This document shows positions 43,710-53,260 of a stretch of DNA of 64,000 nucleotides, piece after piece. The notes under the pieces were generated by a model, which did no database searches, was not told the DNA's origin, and saw only the letters and a list, made by a program, of their open reading frames with translations. Position numbers and translations under genes: made by a program. Source of the DNA: Pseudomonadota bacterium (GTDB lineage: Bacteria; Pseudomonadota; Alphaproteobacteria; Puniceispirillales; Puniceispirillaceae); contig JAQCEA010000009.1 in assembly GCA_027620495.1 (NCBI GenBank), positions 1 to 64,000 on the forward strand, written 5' to 3'. Numbering within the stretch: position 1 is the first letter of the stretch; the number at the start of each line of letters is the position of its first letter.

Positions 43710-44885
43710 TTATTGAAGATCGGCAAAGGCTTGTTGCAAACGTGCCACCGCGTCATGAACAAGGGCGCGCCGACAGGCGATGTTAAAACGCAAAAATGAC
43801 TCACCGCCAGTACCAAATGAGGCACCATGATTGGCGGCAATTTCAGCGTCACTTTGTACCCGCCGGATAAATTCTTCACTGATCATGCCAGTGTCCTTGA
43901 AATCAACCCAGCATAAATAGGTGGCATCAAGCGACATCGCCGTTACCCCGGCAATCTGATTGACACCATCTTCAAAAATACGCCGGTTTTCTGCCAAATA
44001 GACCAACAGCGAATCCAGCCATGCATCGCCAGTGCGCCATGCTGTTTCGGTCATCATCATGCCAAGACGATTAAAAGAGGTGCCATAGGCCGCGGCAACA
44101 CGCGAAATTTTTTGCCGTAAATGATCATCTGCTGTCACCATACTGCCAATCATGGTACCCGCAAGATTGAAGGTTTTGGTGGTGGCAACCAGCGTTACCA
44201 GACGATGGCTGATATCCGGCACGGCATTGGCCAGCACAGTATGTTTGGCCGGGGCGAATACCAGATCATTATGCACTTCGTCGCTGATCAGGATCAAATC
44301 ATGCTTGTCACAAAATGCCGCAAGCGCGGTGAGTTCCTGTTTGCCCCACACCCGGCCGCCGGGGTTATGCGGCGAGCAAAATAACAAAATTTTCTCATTG
44401 CCAGTTAATTGTGTTTCAAGATGGTCAAGGTCCATGTGATACCGACCATCACGCACCACCAGCGGTGATTCAATGATTTGTCGGCCATTGGCTTTGATAA
44501 TGCGCGCAAAGGCATGATACACTGGGCTGAAAATAATCACGCCGTCATCTGGCGCACTGAACGCTTGCAGGCATATGCCAATGGCGTTGCATAATCCATG
44601 CGCGTTCGTGATCCAGTTTGGCTGGACATGCCAATTATGTCGGCGTTGCATCCAACCGATTAAGGCCTGCCGGTAATCTGCATCATCACCAAAATAGCCA
44701 TGGACCCCATGAATGGCGGCCTGTCGGACCACTTCATTTACCGCTGGCGGCGGCGTGAAATCCATATCCGCCACCCACATGGCAATGCCTGTTTCTGGCG
44801 ACACCCCATATTTTGCCTGCATGGTGTCCCATTTTGACGATTGTGTCCCAACACGGTTTATGACCACGTCAAAATCAAAATCCAT
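43710..44885 (-). CDS. patB: PatB/MalY-type PLP-dependent C-S lyase
   Basis: This fold-type I PLP enzyme has 391 aa. The N terminus (FDVVINRVGTQSSKWD) and AMWVADMDFTPPPAV are hallmarks of the PatB/MalY cystathionine beta-lyase group. The Schiff-base Lys lies in VATTKTFNLAGTM. It cleaves C-S bonds in cystathionine or cysteine S-conjugates, releasing a thiol, pyruvate and ammonia. The adjacent exporter and aminotransferase may belong to the same sulfur amino acid metabolism. It could also act as a plain aminotransferase. Confidence 0.87.
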   Translation of the reverse strand: MDFDFDVVINRVGTQSSKWDTMQAKYGVSPETGIAMWVADMDFTPPPAVNEVVRQAAIHGVHGYFGDDADYRQALIGWMQRRHNWHVQPNWITNAHGLCNAIGICLQAFSAPDDGVIIFSPVYHAFARIIKANGRQIIESPLVVRDGRYHMDLDHLETQLTGNEKILLFCSPHNPGGRVWGKQELTALAAFCDKHDLILISDEVHNDLVFAPAKHTVLANAVPDISHRLVTLVATTKTFNLAGTMIGSMVTADDHLRQKISRVAAAYGTSFNRLGMMMTETAWRTGDAWLDSLLVYLAENRRIFEDGVNQIAGVTAMSLDATYLCWVDFKDTGMISEEFIRRVQSDAEIAANHGASFGTGGESFLRFNIACRRALVHDAVARLQQAFADLQ

Positions 44886-44929
44886 TATGGCGTCTCCATT
44901 ACCATGCGCATGATCTCACCGCGCCTTGT

Positions 44930-46597
44930 TTAGGTCCGGGCCTTGCGTAAATCGGCAATGCTTTGGCGCGGTGTTATGGCTTCGGTTGCGACAACCAAAT
45001 CTAGAATAGCGCCGGTTTTTGATTGCAGTGCCCGGTCAAAAGCCGCGGCAAATTGATCGGTTGATTCAACCCGCTCTCCATAAAATCCGTATGATCGGGC
45101 CAGTCCAACAAAATCTGGATTTTGCAAATCAGTTCCCGATACCCGGTGCGGATAATTGCGTTCTTGATGCATACGGATGGTACCGTAGCTGGCATTATTT
45201 ACAATCAGCACAATCGGATACAAGCCAGTCTGCATCGCCGTGCCAAGTTCGGCGCAGTTCATCTGAAAATCACCATCGCCAGCAAAACATAGGACAAACC
45301 GATCTGGGTCATATGCCTTGGCCGCCAGCGCCGCTGGCAAGCCATATCCCATCGCGCCACTCTGGGGTGCCAAAAGACGCATGTCTTTGTTATATTTTAT
45401 AAATTTACTAGGCCATGTGGCGAAATTTCCAGCCCCATTTGTGATGATGGCATCAGCCGGCAAAACCGTGCGTATATGCGCCAGCACCGCCCCCATATCC
45501 AGCGCGCCCGGCTGTGGTGCAATAGTAAAGCTGGCATCATAAGACGCTTTGGCATCAGCGCACCACGCCCAGCGATTTTTATCATCATCTAGCGTGATTT
45601 CTGCGAGGGCTTCGGCCATGGCATTCGGGCTAGCCTGTAATGGCAAATCAGCGCTATAGATTTTGCCAAGTTCTGCATCAGATATATGGCTGTGGATCAG
45701 TTGTGCTGACATTTTTGGCAAGTCAAACAATTCATACCCATCGGTTGTCATCTCACCAAAGCGAATGTTGATCGCGATGATTGTGTCGGCCTCACGCAAC
45801 AGGGTTTTGATATAACCAAGCATGCCAACCCCGGCATCGCCAACAAAGCATGGGTGATGATTGTCGCAAATATCATGGAACCGAAAGGCCGCCACAAGCG
45901 GGACATGATTGGCCGCGGCAAATCTTTCAAGCTGGCGTGCGGCATTGGTCGTCCAGCCACTGCCGCCATACAGCACCACCGGCCGTTTGCTGGCTTGCAA
46001 ACACGCCTGCAATTGGGCTTTTTGTGCATCCGACAAAGCGGGTTCAGCCACCCGTACCGGGCCGCATGCTGGCTGTGCAACAGCCGCCCGCAACATATTT
46101 TCTGGCAAGGCCACAATCACTGGGCCGGGCCGACCGCTTAGGGCTGTTGTCCAGGCACGCGCCACCAATTCGGGAATGCGGTTGGCATCGTCAATTTCAC
46201 ATACCCATTTGGCAACACTTCCAAAAAACTGTTTATAATCAATTTCTTGAAATGCCTCACGGCCTTTCATATCGGTGCCAACCTGCCCGACAAACACCAG
46301 CATTGGCGACGAATTCTGCATGGCTGTATGAATGCCGATAGATGCGTTTGTAGCGCCCGGGCCGCGGGTGACAAAACAGATCCCCGGCGTACCAGTAAGC
46401 TTGCCCCACGCCTCGGCCATATAGGCCGCACCACCTTCATGACGACATAAAATGAGTTGAAACTGATCTGCCCGGTCATACATGGCGTCAAGCACAGCCA
46501 GATAAGATTCGCCCGGCACGCCAAATCCCTTATGCGCCCCAAGGCCAATCAAACAATCCATTAATAGGCTGCCGCCTGTTGCCTGCAATTGTGCCAT
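44930..46597 (-). CDS. Thiamine diphosphate-dependent enzyme (acetolactate synthase-like)
   Basis: This 555-aa three-domain ThDP enzyme carries the catalytic Glu in LCRHEGGAAYMAEAWG, RGPGATNASIGIHTA in the PYR domain, and the cofactor motif GDGDFQMNCAELGTAMQTGLYPIVLIVNN in the PP domain. It belongs to the acetolactate synthase/benzoylformate decarboxylase superfamily. No regulatory subunit gene is adjacent, so it is unlikely to be the biosynthetic IlvB. It was compared mentally with sulfoacetaldehyde acetyltransferase (Xsc) and does not match its N terminus. Reaction unknown. It lies between the C-S lyase and the aminotransferase. Confidence 0.82.
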   Translation of the reverse strand: MAQLQATGGSLLMDCLIGLGAHKGFGVPGESYLAVLDAMYDRADQFQLILCRHEGGAAYMAEAWGKLTGTPGICFVTRGPGATNASIGIHTAMQNSSPMLVFVGQVGTDMKGREAFQEIDYKQFFGSVAKWVCEIDDANRIPELVARAWTTALSGRPGPVIVALPENMLRAAVAQPACGPVRVAEPALSDAQKAQLQACLQASKRPVVLYGGSGWTTNAARQLERFAAANHVPLVAAFRFHDICDNHHPCFVGDAGVGMLGYIKTLLREADTIIAINIRFGEMTTDGYELFDLPKMSAQLIHSHISDAELGKIYSADLPLQASPNAMAEALAEITLDDDKNRWAWCADAKASYDASFTIAPQPGALDMGAVLAHIRTVLPADAIITNGAGNFATWPSKFIKYNKDMRLLAPQSGAMGYGLPAALAAKAYDPDRFVLCFAGDGDFQMNCAELGTAMQTGLYPIVLIVNNASYGTIRMHQERNYPHRVSGTDLQNPDFVGLARSYGFYGERVESTDQFAAAFDRALQSKTGAILDLVVATEAITPRQSIADLRKART

Positions 46598-46667
46598 TTC
46601 CCCTCACCTATCTGATTATTTCGGGACCATTGCACCTGCAATCAGCAGGCAAATGAACAAAACCCGA

Positions 46668-47861
46668 TTATGAGGACATCCCGATCACTTTTGCCACTGC
46701 GGCGGCGAATGGTTCATGCCGACCGCCTGACAGACCGGCAATATTGATACGGCTGTCACCCACAACATACATCGCATGTTCGTCACGCAACGCATCCACC
46801 TGTTCAGGGCCAAGGCCAAGGCGTGAAAACATACCGCGGTGATGCGCAATGAAATCAAATTCATCAGAATTGCATTGTTGGCGCAGCGCATCTGCCAGAT
46901 CGGTGCGGACCCGCAACATGGTGTGACGCATTTCGGTCAGTTCAGCGATCCAGTCAGAACGCAATTCAGGGGTAGACAGAATCAACCCGACAACAGCCGC
47001 GCCATGATCCGGCGCAAAAGAATAATTCAACCTGTTCAATATTGCCAAATTACCTTGGGTTATTTCGGCGGTTTGGGCGTCTTTTGCAATCATCATCGCC
47101 ACCCCAACGCGGTCACGATACAGTCCAAAATTTTTTGAACATGACGCCGCAATACACATTTCAGGGACTTTTGATGCCATATAACGAAGCGCTGCCGCAT
47201 CCTCGTCCAAGCCATCACCAAACCCCTGATAGGCAATGTCAACAAAAGGGATCACGCCTTTTTCAATCACCAGATCAGTAATCGCCCGCCATGTGGCCAT
47301 GTCAAGATTGGCACCAGTCGGATTATGGCAACAACCATGCAACAACAACAAATCGCCAGCTTGCAATTCTTTAAAGGCTTGCATCATCGCTGTGGTATCG
47401 ACCATTTTTGTAGCCGCATCAAAATAGGGATAGGCGCGGGTTTTAAACCCCATATGGGTGGCCATGGCCATATGTGATGGCCAGCTGGGGTTGCTGATCC
47501 AAATCGTGCCATTCGGGTTCAGCATTTTCATAGTTTCAAACACTTGCCGGATTGCCCCGGTGCCGCCTGGTGTTTGCAAGGTTGCAACACGTTCAACCGC
47601 GACCGAGTCAGCCAAAACCAGCTTGCGCATTTCATCGCGAAATAATTCCGACCCCGCCAACGCCACATAGGTTTTTGAGGTTTGCGTTTGATGCAGGATT
47701 GTTTCTGCCTGTTTCACCGCCCGTACAATTGGCGTATTGCCGCTGGCATCCTTGTAAACGCCAACGCCAAGATCAATTTTACCATCGCGCGGATCGGCTT
47801 GAAACAACTTGCCAAGCCCCAAAATGGGGTCGGCTTTTGCAGGCTGAAATTTTTCTAACAT
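46668..47861 (-). CDS. Aromatic/aspartate aminotransferase (class I)
   Basis: This is a PLP transaminase of the TyrB/AspC subgroup. The ATG at 47861 (MLEKFQPAKADPILGLGKLF) gives 397 aa, the normal length; the track start at 47936 adds 25 residues. Signature segments: LGVGVYKDASGNTPIVRAV, CCHNPTGANLDMATW, VPFVDIAYQGFGDGLDEDA-like segment, and the Schiff-base Lys in ASCSKNFGLYRDRVG. It transfers the amino group of aspartate or aromatic amino acids to 2-oxoglutarate. It lies 70 bp upstream of the ThDP enzyme gene. Confidence 0.9.
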   Translation of the reverse strand: MLEKFQPAKADPILGLGKLFQADPRDGKIDLGVGVYKDASGNTPIVRAVKQAETILHQTQTSKTYVALAGSELFRDEMRKLVLADSVAVERVATLQTPGGTGAIRQVFETMKMLNPNGTIWISNPSWPSHMAMATHMGFKTRAYPYFDAATKMVDTTAMMQAFKELQAGDLLLLHGCCHNPTGANLDMATWRAITDLVIEKGVIPFVDIAYQGFGDGLDEDAAALRYMASKVPEMCIAASCSKNFGLYRDRVGVAMMIAKDAQTAEITQGNLAILNRLNYSFAPDHGAAVVGLILSTPELRSDWIAELTEMRHTMLRVRTDLADALRQQCNSDEFDFIAHHRGMFSRLGLGPEQVDALRDEHAMYVVGDSRINIAGLSGGRHEPFAAAVAKVIGMSS

Positions 47862-47962
47862 GCGGGTCTCGTCAAGGAAGGAGAAATGTCTTTCATGTTT
47901 AGGGCAAATCATTGGGTAAAAGCAACGATTTTTCACATGACGCTATGGGCCATAACCCCCAA

Positions 47963-49327
47963 TTAGCGGCGCGACTCTGGGATTAGTCCGCGCGGTGAAA
48001 AACGCAACACCAACAGCAAAATAACGCCCATTGTCATTAACCGTGTATGTGCTGCACTTTCCAAAAGATGCAGACGCAACCAATGCGTTGGCGGCAATCC
48101 AGACGTCACCACATCCATCAACCACAGTCCAATAGGTTCGGCCTCAATCCAGAAAAACCAGATCAAAAACCCGCCAAGAACCGCGCCCCAATTATTACCG
48201 GACCCGCCGGCAATCACCATCACCCAAATCAAAAAGGTAAACCGCAAAGGCTGATAGCTGGTTGGTGTAAATTGCCCATCAAGCGTCACCATCATGGCCC
48301 CGGCCACACCAATCACCGCCGAGCCAAGCACAAATACCAACAGATGCTGTTTGGTCACATTTTTGCCCATGGCATTTGCCGCGGTTTCATTATCGCGGAT
48401 GGCGCGCATCATCCGGCCCCATGGCGACCGCAGGGCCGTTTCCGATAGCCACAAAACCGCCAGCAACACCACCGTAAATAACAGCGCATAGCAAATTTTC
48501 ACCACCAAGGATGAGGCATCAACCAAAGGCAGATTAAGATGATCTGCAAAGGCGATAAACCAACTATTGGCTTGCAAATCGATTTCATAGGGAACTGGCC
48601 GCGGCAAGCCAGTCACATTTTTTACACCGCGCGACAGCCAATCTTCAAATTTCAGCACATAAATAATGATTTCCGAAATGCCAAGGGTGGCAATCGCCAG
48701 ATAATCAGCCCGCAATCCCAAAGATATTTTGCCAACGACCCATGCCGCCGCCGCGGCAAAGATGCCGCCAACCAGCCAAGATAGGATAATTGGCAAGCCA
48801 AGCCCACCTAGATAGCCAGTGCGCGCCGGGTCAACCGCCTCGATCGCATCAACAGATGGGTCGGCCAACGACCGCATCAATATATAGCCAATAACAACAA
48901 TTGCCCCAGTCGCGGCATAGCGCCACCGACCCCAGCTTTGCCCTCGCCGCCAGACCATCATGCCTAAAACCAGCGTTACAATACCCGTGGCCAGCCCCAT
49001 AACAACGCCTAGACCGCCAGCGGCCCACGCCGCATCGACTGGCGGCATCGAGATCACCACCCCAGCCAAACCACCAAGCGCAGCAAACCCCATCACGCCC
49101 ACATTAAAAAGCCCGGCATAGCCCCATTGAATATTCACACCAAGCGCCATAATGGCCGAGATTAAACACATGTTTAATATCGAAAAGGCCACATTCCAGC
49201 TCTGCAAAACCCCGACCATGACCAACAAAGACGCCATGCCAGTAAACAATAAAATATTGCGCTGTGCGGGGGCCATTTGTGCGGTCGATTTTGGGCCAGT
49301 TGCCGGGCTGTTTGGATGTTGTGTCAT
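47963..49327 (-). CDS. livM: Branched-chain amino acid ABC transporter permease LivM
   Basis: This 454-aa inner-membrane permease has about ten segments. The LivM signature GYAGLFNVGVMGFAALGG is clear, with the conserved loop MRAIRDNETAANAMGKNVTKQHLLVFVLGSAV toward the C terminus. An extra hydrophilic region near residues 155-185 lengthens it relative to the usual 300-420 aa. Its start overlaps the livH stop by 4 bp. It is the last gene of the livK-G-F-H-M order. Confidence 0.9.
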   Translation of the reverse strand: MTQHPNSPATGPKSTAQMAPAQRNILLFTGMASLLVMVGVLQSWNVAFSILNMCLISAIMALGVNIQWGYAGLFNVGVMGFAALGGLAGVVISMPPVDAAWAAGGLGVVMGLATGIVTLVLGMMVWRRGQSWGRWRYAATGAIVVIGYILMRSLADPSVDAIEAVDPARTGYLGGLGLPIILSWLVGGIFAAAAAWVVGKISLGLRADYLAIATLGISEIIIYVLKFEDWLSRGVKNVTGLPRPVPYEIDLQANSWFIAFADHLNLPLVDASSLVVKICYALLFTVVLLAVLWLSETALRSPWGRMMRAIRDNETAANAMGKNVTKQHLLVFVLGSAVIGVAGAMMVTLDGQFTPTSYQPLRFTFLIWVMVIAGGSGNNWGAVLGGFLIWFFWIEAEPIGLWLMDVVTSGLPPTHWLRLHLLESAAHTRLMTMGVILLLVLRFSPRGLIPESRR

Positions 49328-50337
49328 AATGTCTTCCCACTAAAAATACCGGTGGGTTTTACCAGCAGGACAATCACCAAAATCATAAATGAAACGGCGA
49401 ATTTATAATCTGTCGATAACAGCTGCAACAAGCCATCCCCCAACACACCATCACCAATCAGATAGGCCGCAACTTTTTTATAGGCGAAAGTGATCGCCAA
49501 TTCAGAAAACGCAATCACAAAGCCGCCTGCAATCGCCCCTAGGGGATTGCCCACACCGCCAACAATCGCAGAGGCAAAAATTGGCAAAAGCAAATGCATA
49601 TAAACAAGCGGCTTATAGCTTTTATCAAGGCCGTATAACGTACCGGCAATCGTCGCCAAAACGGCGGTGATGATCCAGGTGATCCGCACCACCCGGTCCG
49701 GATCAATGCCAGATAACAGCGCCAAATCTTCATTATCGGCAAAGGCCCGCATTGATTTGCCGGTGCGCGTATAATTTAAAAACCAGAATACCAGTCCAAC
49801 AACAACAAAGGTGGTGAGCACGGTCACCCCTTGCGCGGTTTTGATGGCAAGCCCCTCGGCAAGTCCGGTATTGGCCTTAAACGCGCTGGCTTTCATAATA
49901 AAGCGTTCACCATCGGCAAAATTACGGTCTTTTGGCCCGATAATAAAACGAATAAGCCCGCCAATAATAAACATCGTGCCAATTGATACGATCAGGTAAA
50001 TCACTGGGCTGGCACGTTGTTGCCGATAAAATTTATAAACATATCGATCAATAAGAAGACACAGACCAACAGCGCCCAATATGCCAACTGGCAGGGCCAG
50101 CAAGGCGGTTGGCAAGGGTGAAATTGAGATGCCGACATCTTGCATGGCAAATGTCGCCATAATCACCAGCATCGTGCCAAAGGACATGATTTCACCATGA
50201 CCAAAATTGGAAAAGCGTAGCACCGCATAAATCATCGTCACGCCCAACGCCCCAAGCGCCAACTGGCTGCCATAGGCAAGGCCGGGCACGACAATATAAT
50301 TACCGATCAAGACCAGAGCATTTAGCACCGCATCCAT
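49324..50337 (-). CDS. livH: Branched-chain amino acid ABC transporter permease LivH
   Basis: This 337-aa permease has the LivH features: GSQLALGALGVTMIYAVLRFSNFGHGEIMSFG at the N terminus, the cytoplasmic loop MRAFADNEDLALLSGIDPDRV, and PIFASAIVGGVGNPLGAIAGGFVI near the C terminus. It forms the membrane channel with LivM. It starts 3 bp after the livF stop. It could also transport urea or other amides, but nothing urea-specific is nearby. Confidence 0.9.
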   Translation of the reverse strand: MDAVLNALVLIGNYIVVPGLAYGSQLALGALGVTMIYAVLRFSNFGHGEIMSFGTMLVIMATFAMQDVGISISPLPTALLALPVGILGAVGLCLLIDRYVYKFYRQQRASPVIYLIVSIGTMFIIGGLIRFIIGPKDRNFADGERFIMKASAFKANTGLAEGLAIKTAQGVTVLTTFVVVGLVFWFLNYTRTGKSMRAFADNEDLALLSGIDPDRVVRITWIITAVLATIAGTLYGLDKSYKPLVYMHLLLPIFASAIVGGVGNPLGAIAGGFVIAFSELAITFAYKKVAAYLIGDGVLGDGLLQLLSTDYKFAVSFMILVIVLLVKPTGIFSGKTL

Positions 50338-50339
50338 TA

Positions 50340-51044
50340 TCAGCCTCCCAAAAAGGCCCGGCGCACATCCGGGTTCGCCAATAACGCGGCACCTGTGTCG
50401 GTATAGCGGTTTTCACCCTGTACCAACACATAACCGCGATCGGCAATTGCTAGCGCCTGTCTGGCATTTTGTTCAACCATCAAAATCGCAATGCCGGTGC
50501 GCGCCACATCAATGATCCGGTCAAATAATTCATCCATCACAATTGGCGACACCCCGGCTGTTGGCTCGTCAAGCATCAGCACTTTTGGCTGGGTCATCAA
50601 GGCACGGCCAACCGCGACCTGCTGTCTTTGACCGCCAGATAATTCACCAGCAGGTTGGGCCCGTTTTTCCCGCAAAACCGGAAATAAATTATAAATTTCC
50701 TCGATCGTGTCGGCAAAATCATCATCGCGGATAAACCCGCCCATTTCCAGATTTTCTTCCACCGTCATCGACGTGAACACATTTTGTGTTTGCGGCACAA
50801 ACCCCATGCCGCGCTGGACCCGGTGTTGCGGCGGCAATGTGGTGATATCTTCGCCATCAAGCAGAACCGACCCAGCCCGCAAATCAAGCATGCCAAACAT
50901 GGCCTTCATCGCAGTTGATTTACCGGCACCATTCGGCCCGACAATCACCGCTATTTCGCCAGATTCAACCGAAATCGTGCAGCCATTTAAAATATCAGCA
51001 CCGCCATAACCACCGGTCATCGCCGTTCCAATAAGCGCTGTCAT
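50340..51044 (-). CDS. livF: Branched-chain amino acid ABC transporter ATPase LivF
   Basis: This 234-aa ATPase subunit carries Walker A GPNGAGKST, signature LSGGQRQQVAVGRAL, Walker B VLMLDEPTAGVSP and the LivF-type C-terminal VEQNARQALAIADRGYVL. Its start overlaps the livG stop by 4 bp (ATGA). Confidence 0.93.
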   Translation of the reverse strand: MTALIGTAMTGGYGGADILNGCTISVESGEIAVIVGPNGAGKSTAMKAMFGMLDLRAGSVLLDGEDITTLPPQHRVQRGMGFVPQTQNVFTSMTVEENLEMGGFIRDDDFADTIEEIYNLFPVLREKRAQPAGELSGGQRQQVAVGRALMTQPKVLMLDEPTAGVSPIVMDELFDRIIDVARTGIAILMVEQNARQALAIADRGYVLVQGENRYTDTGAALLANPDVRRAFLGG

Positions 51045-51823
51045 GACGCGGCTCCTTCACGGTTTTTCAGCCCGGTGCCAAGATAGGCCTCGATCACAGC
51101 GTCATTATTTTTAACGCTTTCAGCGCTACCGGTTGCCAAAACCTGGCCTTCAGCCATGACAATCACCGGGTCACATAACCGCGAAATAAACTCCATATCA
51201 TGTTCGATCATGCAAAAGGTATAGCCGCACTCTTTATTCAGCCGTAGCACCGCATCCCCAATCACATTCAGCAAGGTCCGGTTGACCCCCGCCCCCACTT
51301 CGTCAAGAAACACGATTTTGGCATCAACCATCATTGTGCGGCCAAGTTCTAATAGTTTTTTTTGGCCCCCAGATAAATTGCCAGCCTGTTCATTGGCCAC
51401 CGCCTCTATTTGCAGAAATTCAATAACTTCATCAGCCCGCGCACCAATCACCGCTTCTTCATCACGGATCTTTTGCGGCCTGAACCACGCATCAACAAGA
51501 TGCTCGCCAGATTGGTGTGGCGGCACCATCATTAAATTTTCACGCACCGTCAGCGTCGAAAATTCATGGGCAATTTGAAAGGTACGCAACATGCCTTTGT
51601 GAAACAGCGCATGCGGCGGCAGGCCGGTGATATCCTCGCCATCAAGCAACACCTGCCCAGAGGTCGGTGTATGCAAACCAGCAATGACATTAAACAGCGT
51701 TGTTTTACCGGCACCATTCGGCCCGATCAGGCCAGTGATGGTTCCGGGTTCAATTGTCAAAGACACCCCGTTGACGGCCCGAATCCCGCCAAAATGCATA
51801 TGAAGATCAGTTATCGTAAGCAT
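51041..51823 (-). CDS. livG: Branched-chain amino acid ABC transporter ATPase LivG
   Basis: This 260-aa ATPase subunit carries Walker A GPNGAGKTT, signature LSGGQKKLLELGRTM, Walker B IVFLDEVGAGV and the switch region MIEHDMEFISRLCDPVIVMAEG typical of LivG. The usual Pro of the Walker B DEP is replaced by Val. It is the first ATPase gene after the livK hairpin. Confidence 0.93.
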   Translation of the reverse strand: MLTITDLHMHFGGIRAVNGVSLTIEPGTITGLIGPNGAGKTTLFNVIAGLHTPTSGQVLLDGEDITGLPPHALFHKGMLRTFQIAHEFSTLTVRENLMMVPPHQSGEHLVDAWFRPQKIRDEEAVIGARADEVIEFLQIEAVANEQAGNLSGGQKKLLELGRTMMVDAKIVFLDEVGAGVNRTLLNVIGDAVLRLNKECGYTFCMIEHDMEFISRLCDPVIVMAEGQVLATGSAESVKNNDAVIEAYLGTGLKNREGAAS

Positions 51824-51836
51824 GAATCAGTTCTTA

Positions 51837-51870
51837 AAAAAAAACCGGCCCAGACGCGGGTCTGGGCCGG
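51837..51870 (-). terminator. Strong rho-independent terminator after livK
   Basis: CCGGCCCAGAC (51845-51855) pairs perfectly with GTCTGGGCCGG (51860-51870), an 11-bp stem with a 4-nt loop. On the minus strand it is followed by eight or more T. It lies between livK and livG, so it should partly terminate transcription and favour livK over the rest of the operon. Confidence 0.88.
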
Positions 51871-51883
51871 CCATTAAAACCTT

Positions 51884-53065
51884 TTAACGGAACTGTACAG
51901 GTGTGATTTTCTTATTCTTTACAACCACTTCCTGGAAGCTACCAGCTGATTCGCCGGGCCCAATCAATTCCACATCTGAGGCACCGACATAATCGACGTC
52001 GCCACCAGCGGCAAGAATTTCAAGGGCTTTGCCCAATTCACCAGGGTTGATTTTTTCGCCCGGTGCGTTCGCCACATCCATGATTTTCGCTTTGAATGTG
52101 TTGCTGTCAGTTGAACCAGCTGCTTGCATCGCCAAGATCATCAACGCCGCCGCATCATATGATTGCGGTGCATATGGACCAGGGTTAAATCCGGCAGCAC
52201 CAGCCAGCTTTTCAAACATGGCAACGCCGTCACCTTGTGCGGCTGGCAAAGTCCCGTATGACCCATCCAGATCAGACCCGATCGCTTCTGGCAGGCTGTC
52301 ACCAATCATGCCGTCAGGCAGGACAAATGTGTCAAACGCCCCCGCATCAAGCGATGCCTGAATGATGCCTTTACCGCCCTGATCCAAATAACCAGCCACG
52401 ATCAATACATCACCGCCAGCCTGTGCAAGTGCACCAACTTCTGCGCCATAGTCACCTTTGCCGTCTTCGTGCGATGCAGAAATGGTCACTTTACCGCCAA
52501 CGGCTTCAAAATTGCTCTGGATGCTGTCTGCCAAACCCTTGCCATAGTCATTGTTGGTATAGCTGATGGCGGCTGACTTGACGCCTTTTTCCTTTAGAAT
52601 TTCAGCAAGCACCTGTCCCTGACGTGCGTCAGATGGTGATGTGCGGAAAAACAGACCATTATCTTCAATTGTTGACAGTGCTGGTGATGTCGCTGATGGC
52701 GAAATCATCACCACGCCTTTTGCGGTGGCAACATTTTGCAAAACAGCTGTGGTTACGCCAGAACAATCGGCACCCATAATGGCAACAACTTTGTCGCTGG
52801 TGATCAGCCGTTCGGCGGTCGCTGTGGCTGCGGCGGCATCGACACAAGTCGAGTCACCACGCACTGATTCGATTTTCGAACCACCCATGAATTTACCACT
52901 TGCAGATGCTTCGGCCATCGCCATTTCGGCACCAGCCGCCATATCAGGCGTTAAGGATTCAATTGGCCCGGTAAAGCCAAGTAAAACGCCCAGCTTTACT
53001 GTTTCCGCCATTGCCGGTGCGGCAAATAGTGCGGCAGCCGTGGCAAGCGCGATAGATTTCTTCAT
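51884..53065 (-). CDS. livK: Branched-chain amino acid ABC transporter substrate-binding protein LivK
   Basis: This periplasmic receptor has 393 aa. The signal peptide (KKSIALATAAALFAAPAMA) leads to the mature ETVKLGVLLGFTGPIESL. The family 4 binding-protein fold is shown by AIMGADCSGVTTAVL, MISPSATSPALS, FRTSPSDARQGQVLAEIL and QSYDAAALMILAM. Two cysteines (DSTCVDAA, GADCSGV) could form a disulfide. It is the first gene of the liv operon, with the terminator directly after it. Ligand range may be broad. Confidence 0.92.
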   Translation of the reverse strand: MKKSIALATAAALFAAPAMAETVKLGVLLGFTGPIESLTPDMAAGAEMAMAEASASGKFMGGSKIESVRGDSTCVDAAAATATAERLITSDKVVAIMGADCSGVTTAVLQNVATAKGVVMISPSATSPALSTIEDNGLFFRTSPSDARQGQVLAEILKEKGVKSAAISYTNNDYGKGLADSIQSNFEAVGGKVTISASHEDGKGDYGAEVGALAQAGGDVLIVAGYLDQGGKGIIQASLDAGAFDTFVLPDGMIGDSLPEAIGSDLDGSYGTLPAAQGDGVAMFEKLAGAAGFNPGPYAPQSYDAAALMILAMQAAGSTDSNTFKAKIMDVANAPGEKINPGELGKALEILAAGGDVDYVGASDVELIGPGESAGSFQEVVVKNKKITPVQFR

Positions 53066-53260
53066 TTTAGTCTCCCATGTTGATCTTTGTATTAACAGGC
53101 ACTTAACTGTCTTTGTTCACTAGATGATCGGTATATCAAACATCACCGCTGACAAACTGGGTGCGCGATACCAAACGGCAACTTACATGAAATCGCCCAG
53201 CTTTACATCAAAAACAGACACAAAATATCGCTTTTAACAAGATTTTAAAGGGTGCTTGTG

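Noticed and set aside
44930-46597. Sulfoacetaldehyde acetyltransferase (Xsc) to complete a sulfoacetate pathway
   Set aside because: It is a ThDP enzyme, but its N terminus and active-site surroundings do not look like Xsc, and it is 13 kb from the SauST-like pair.
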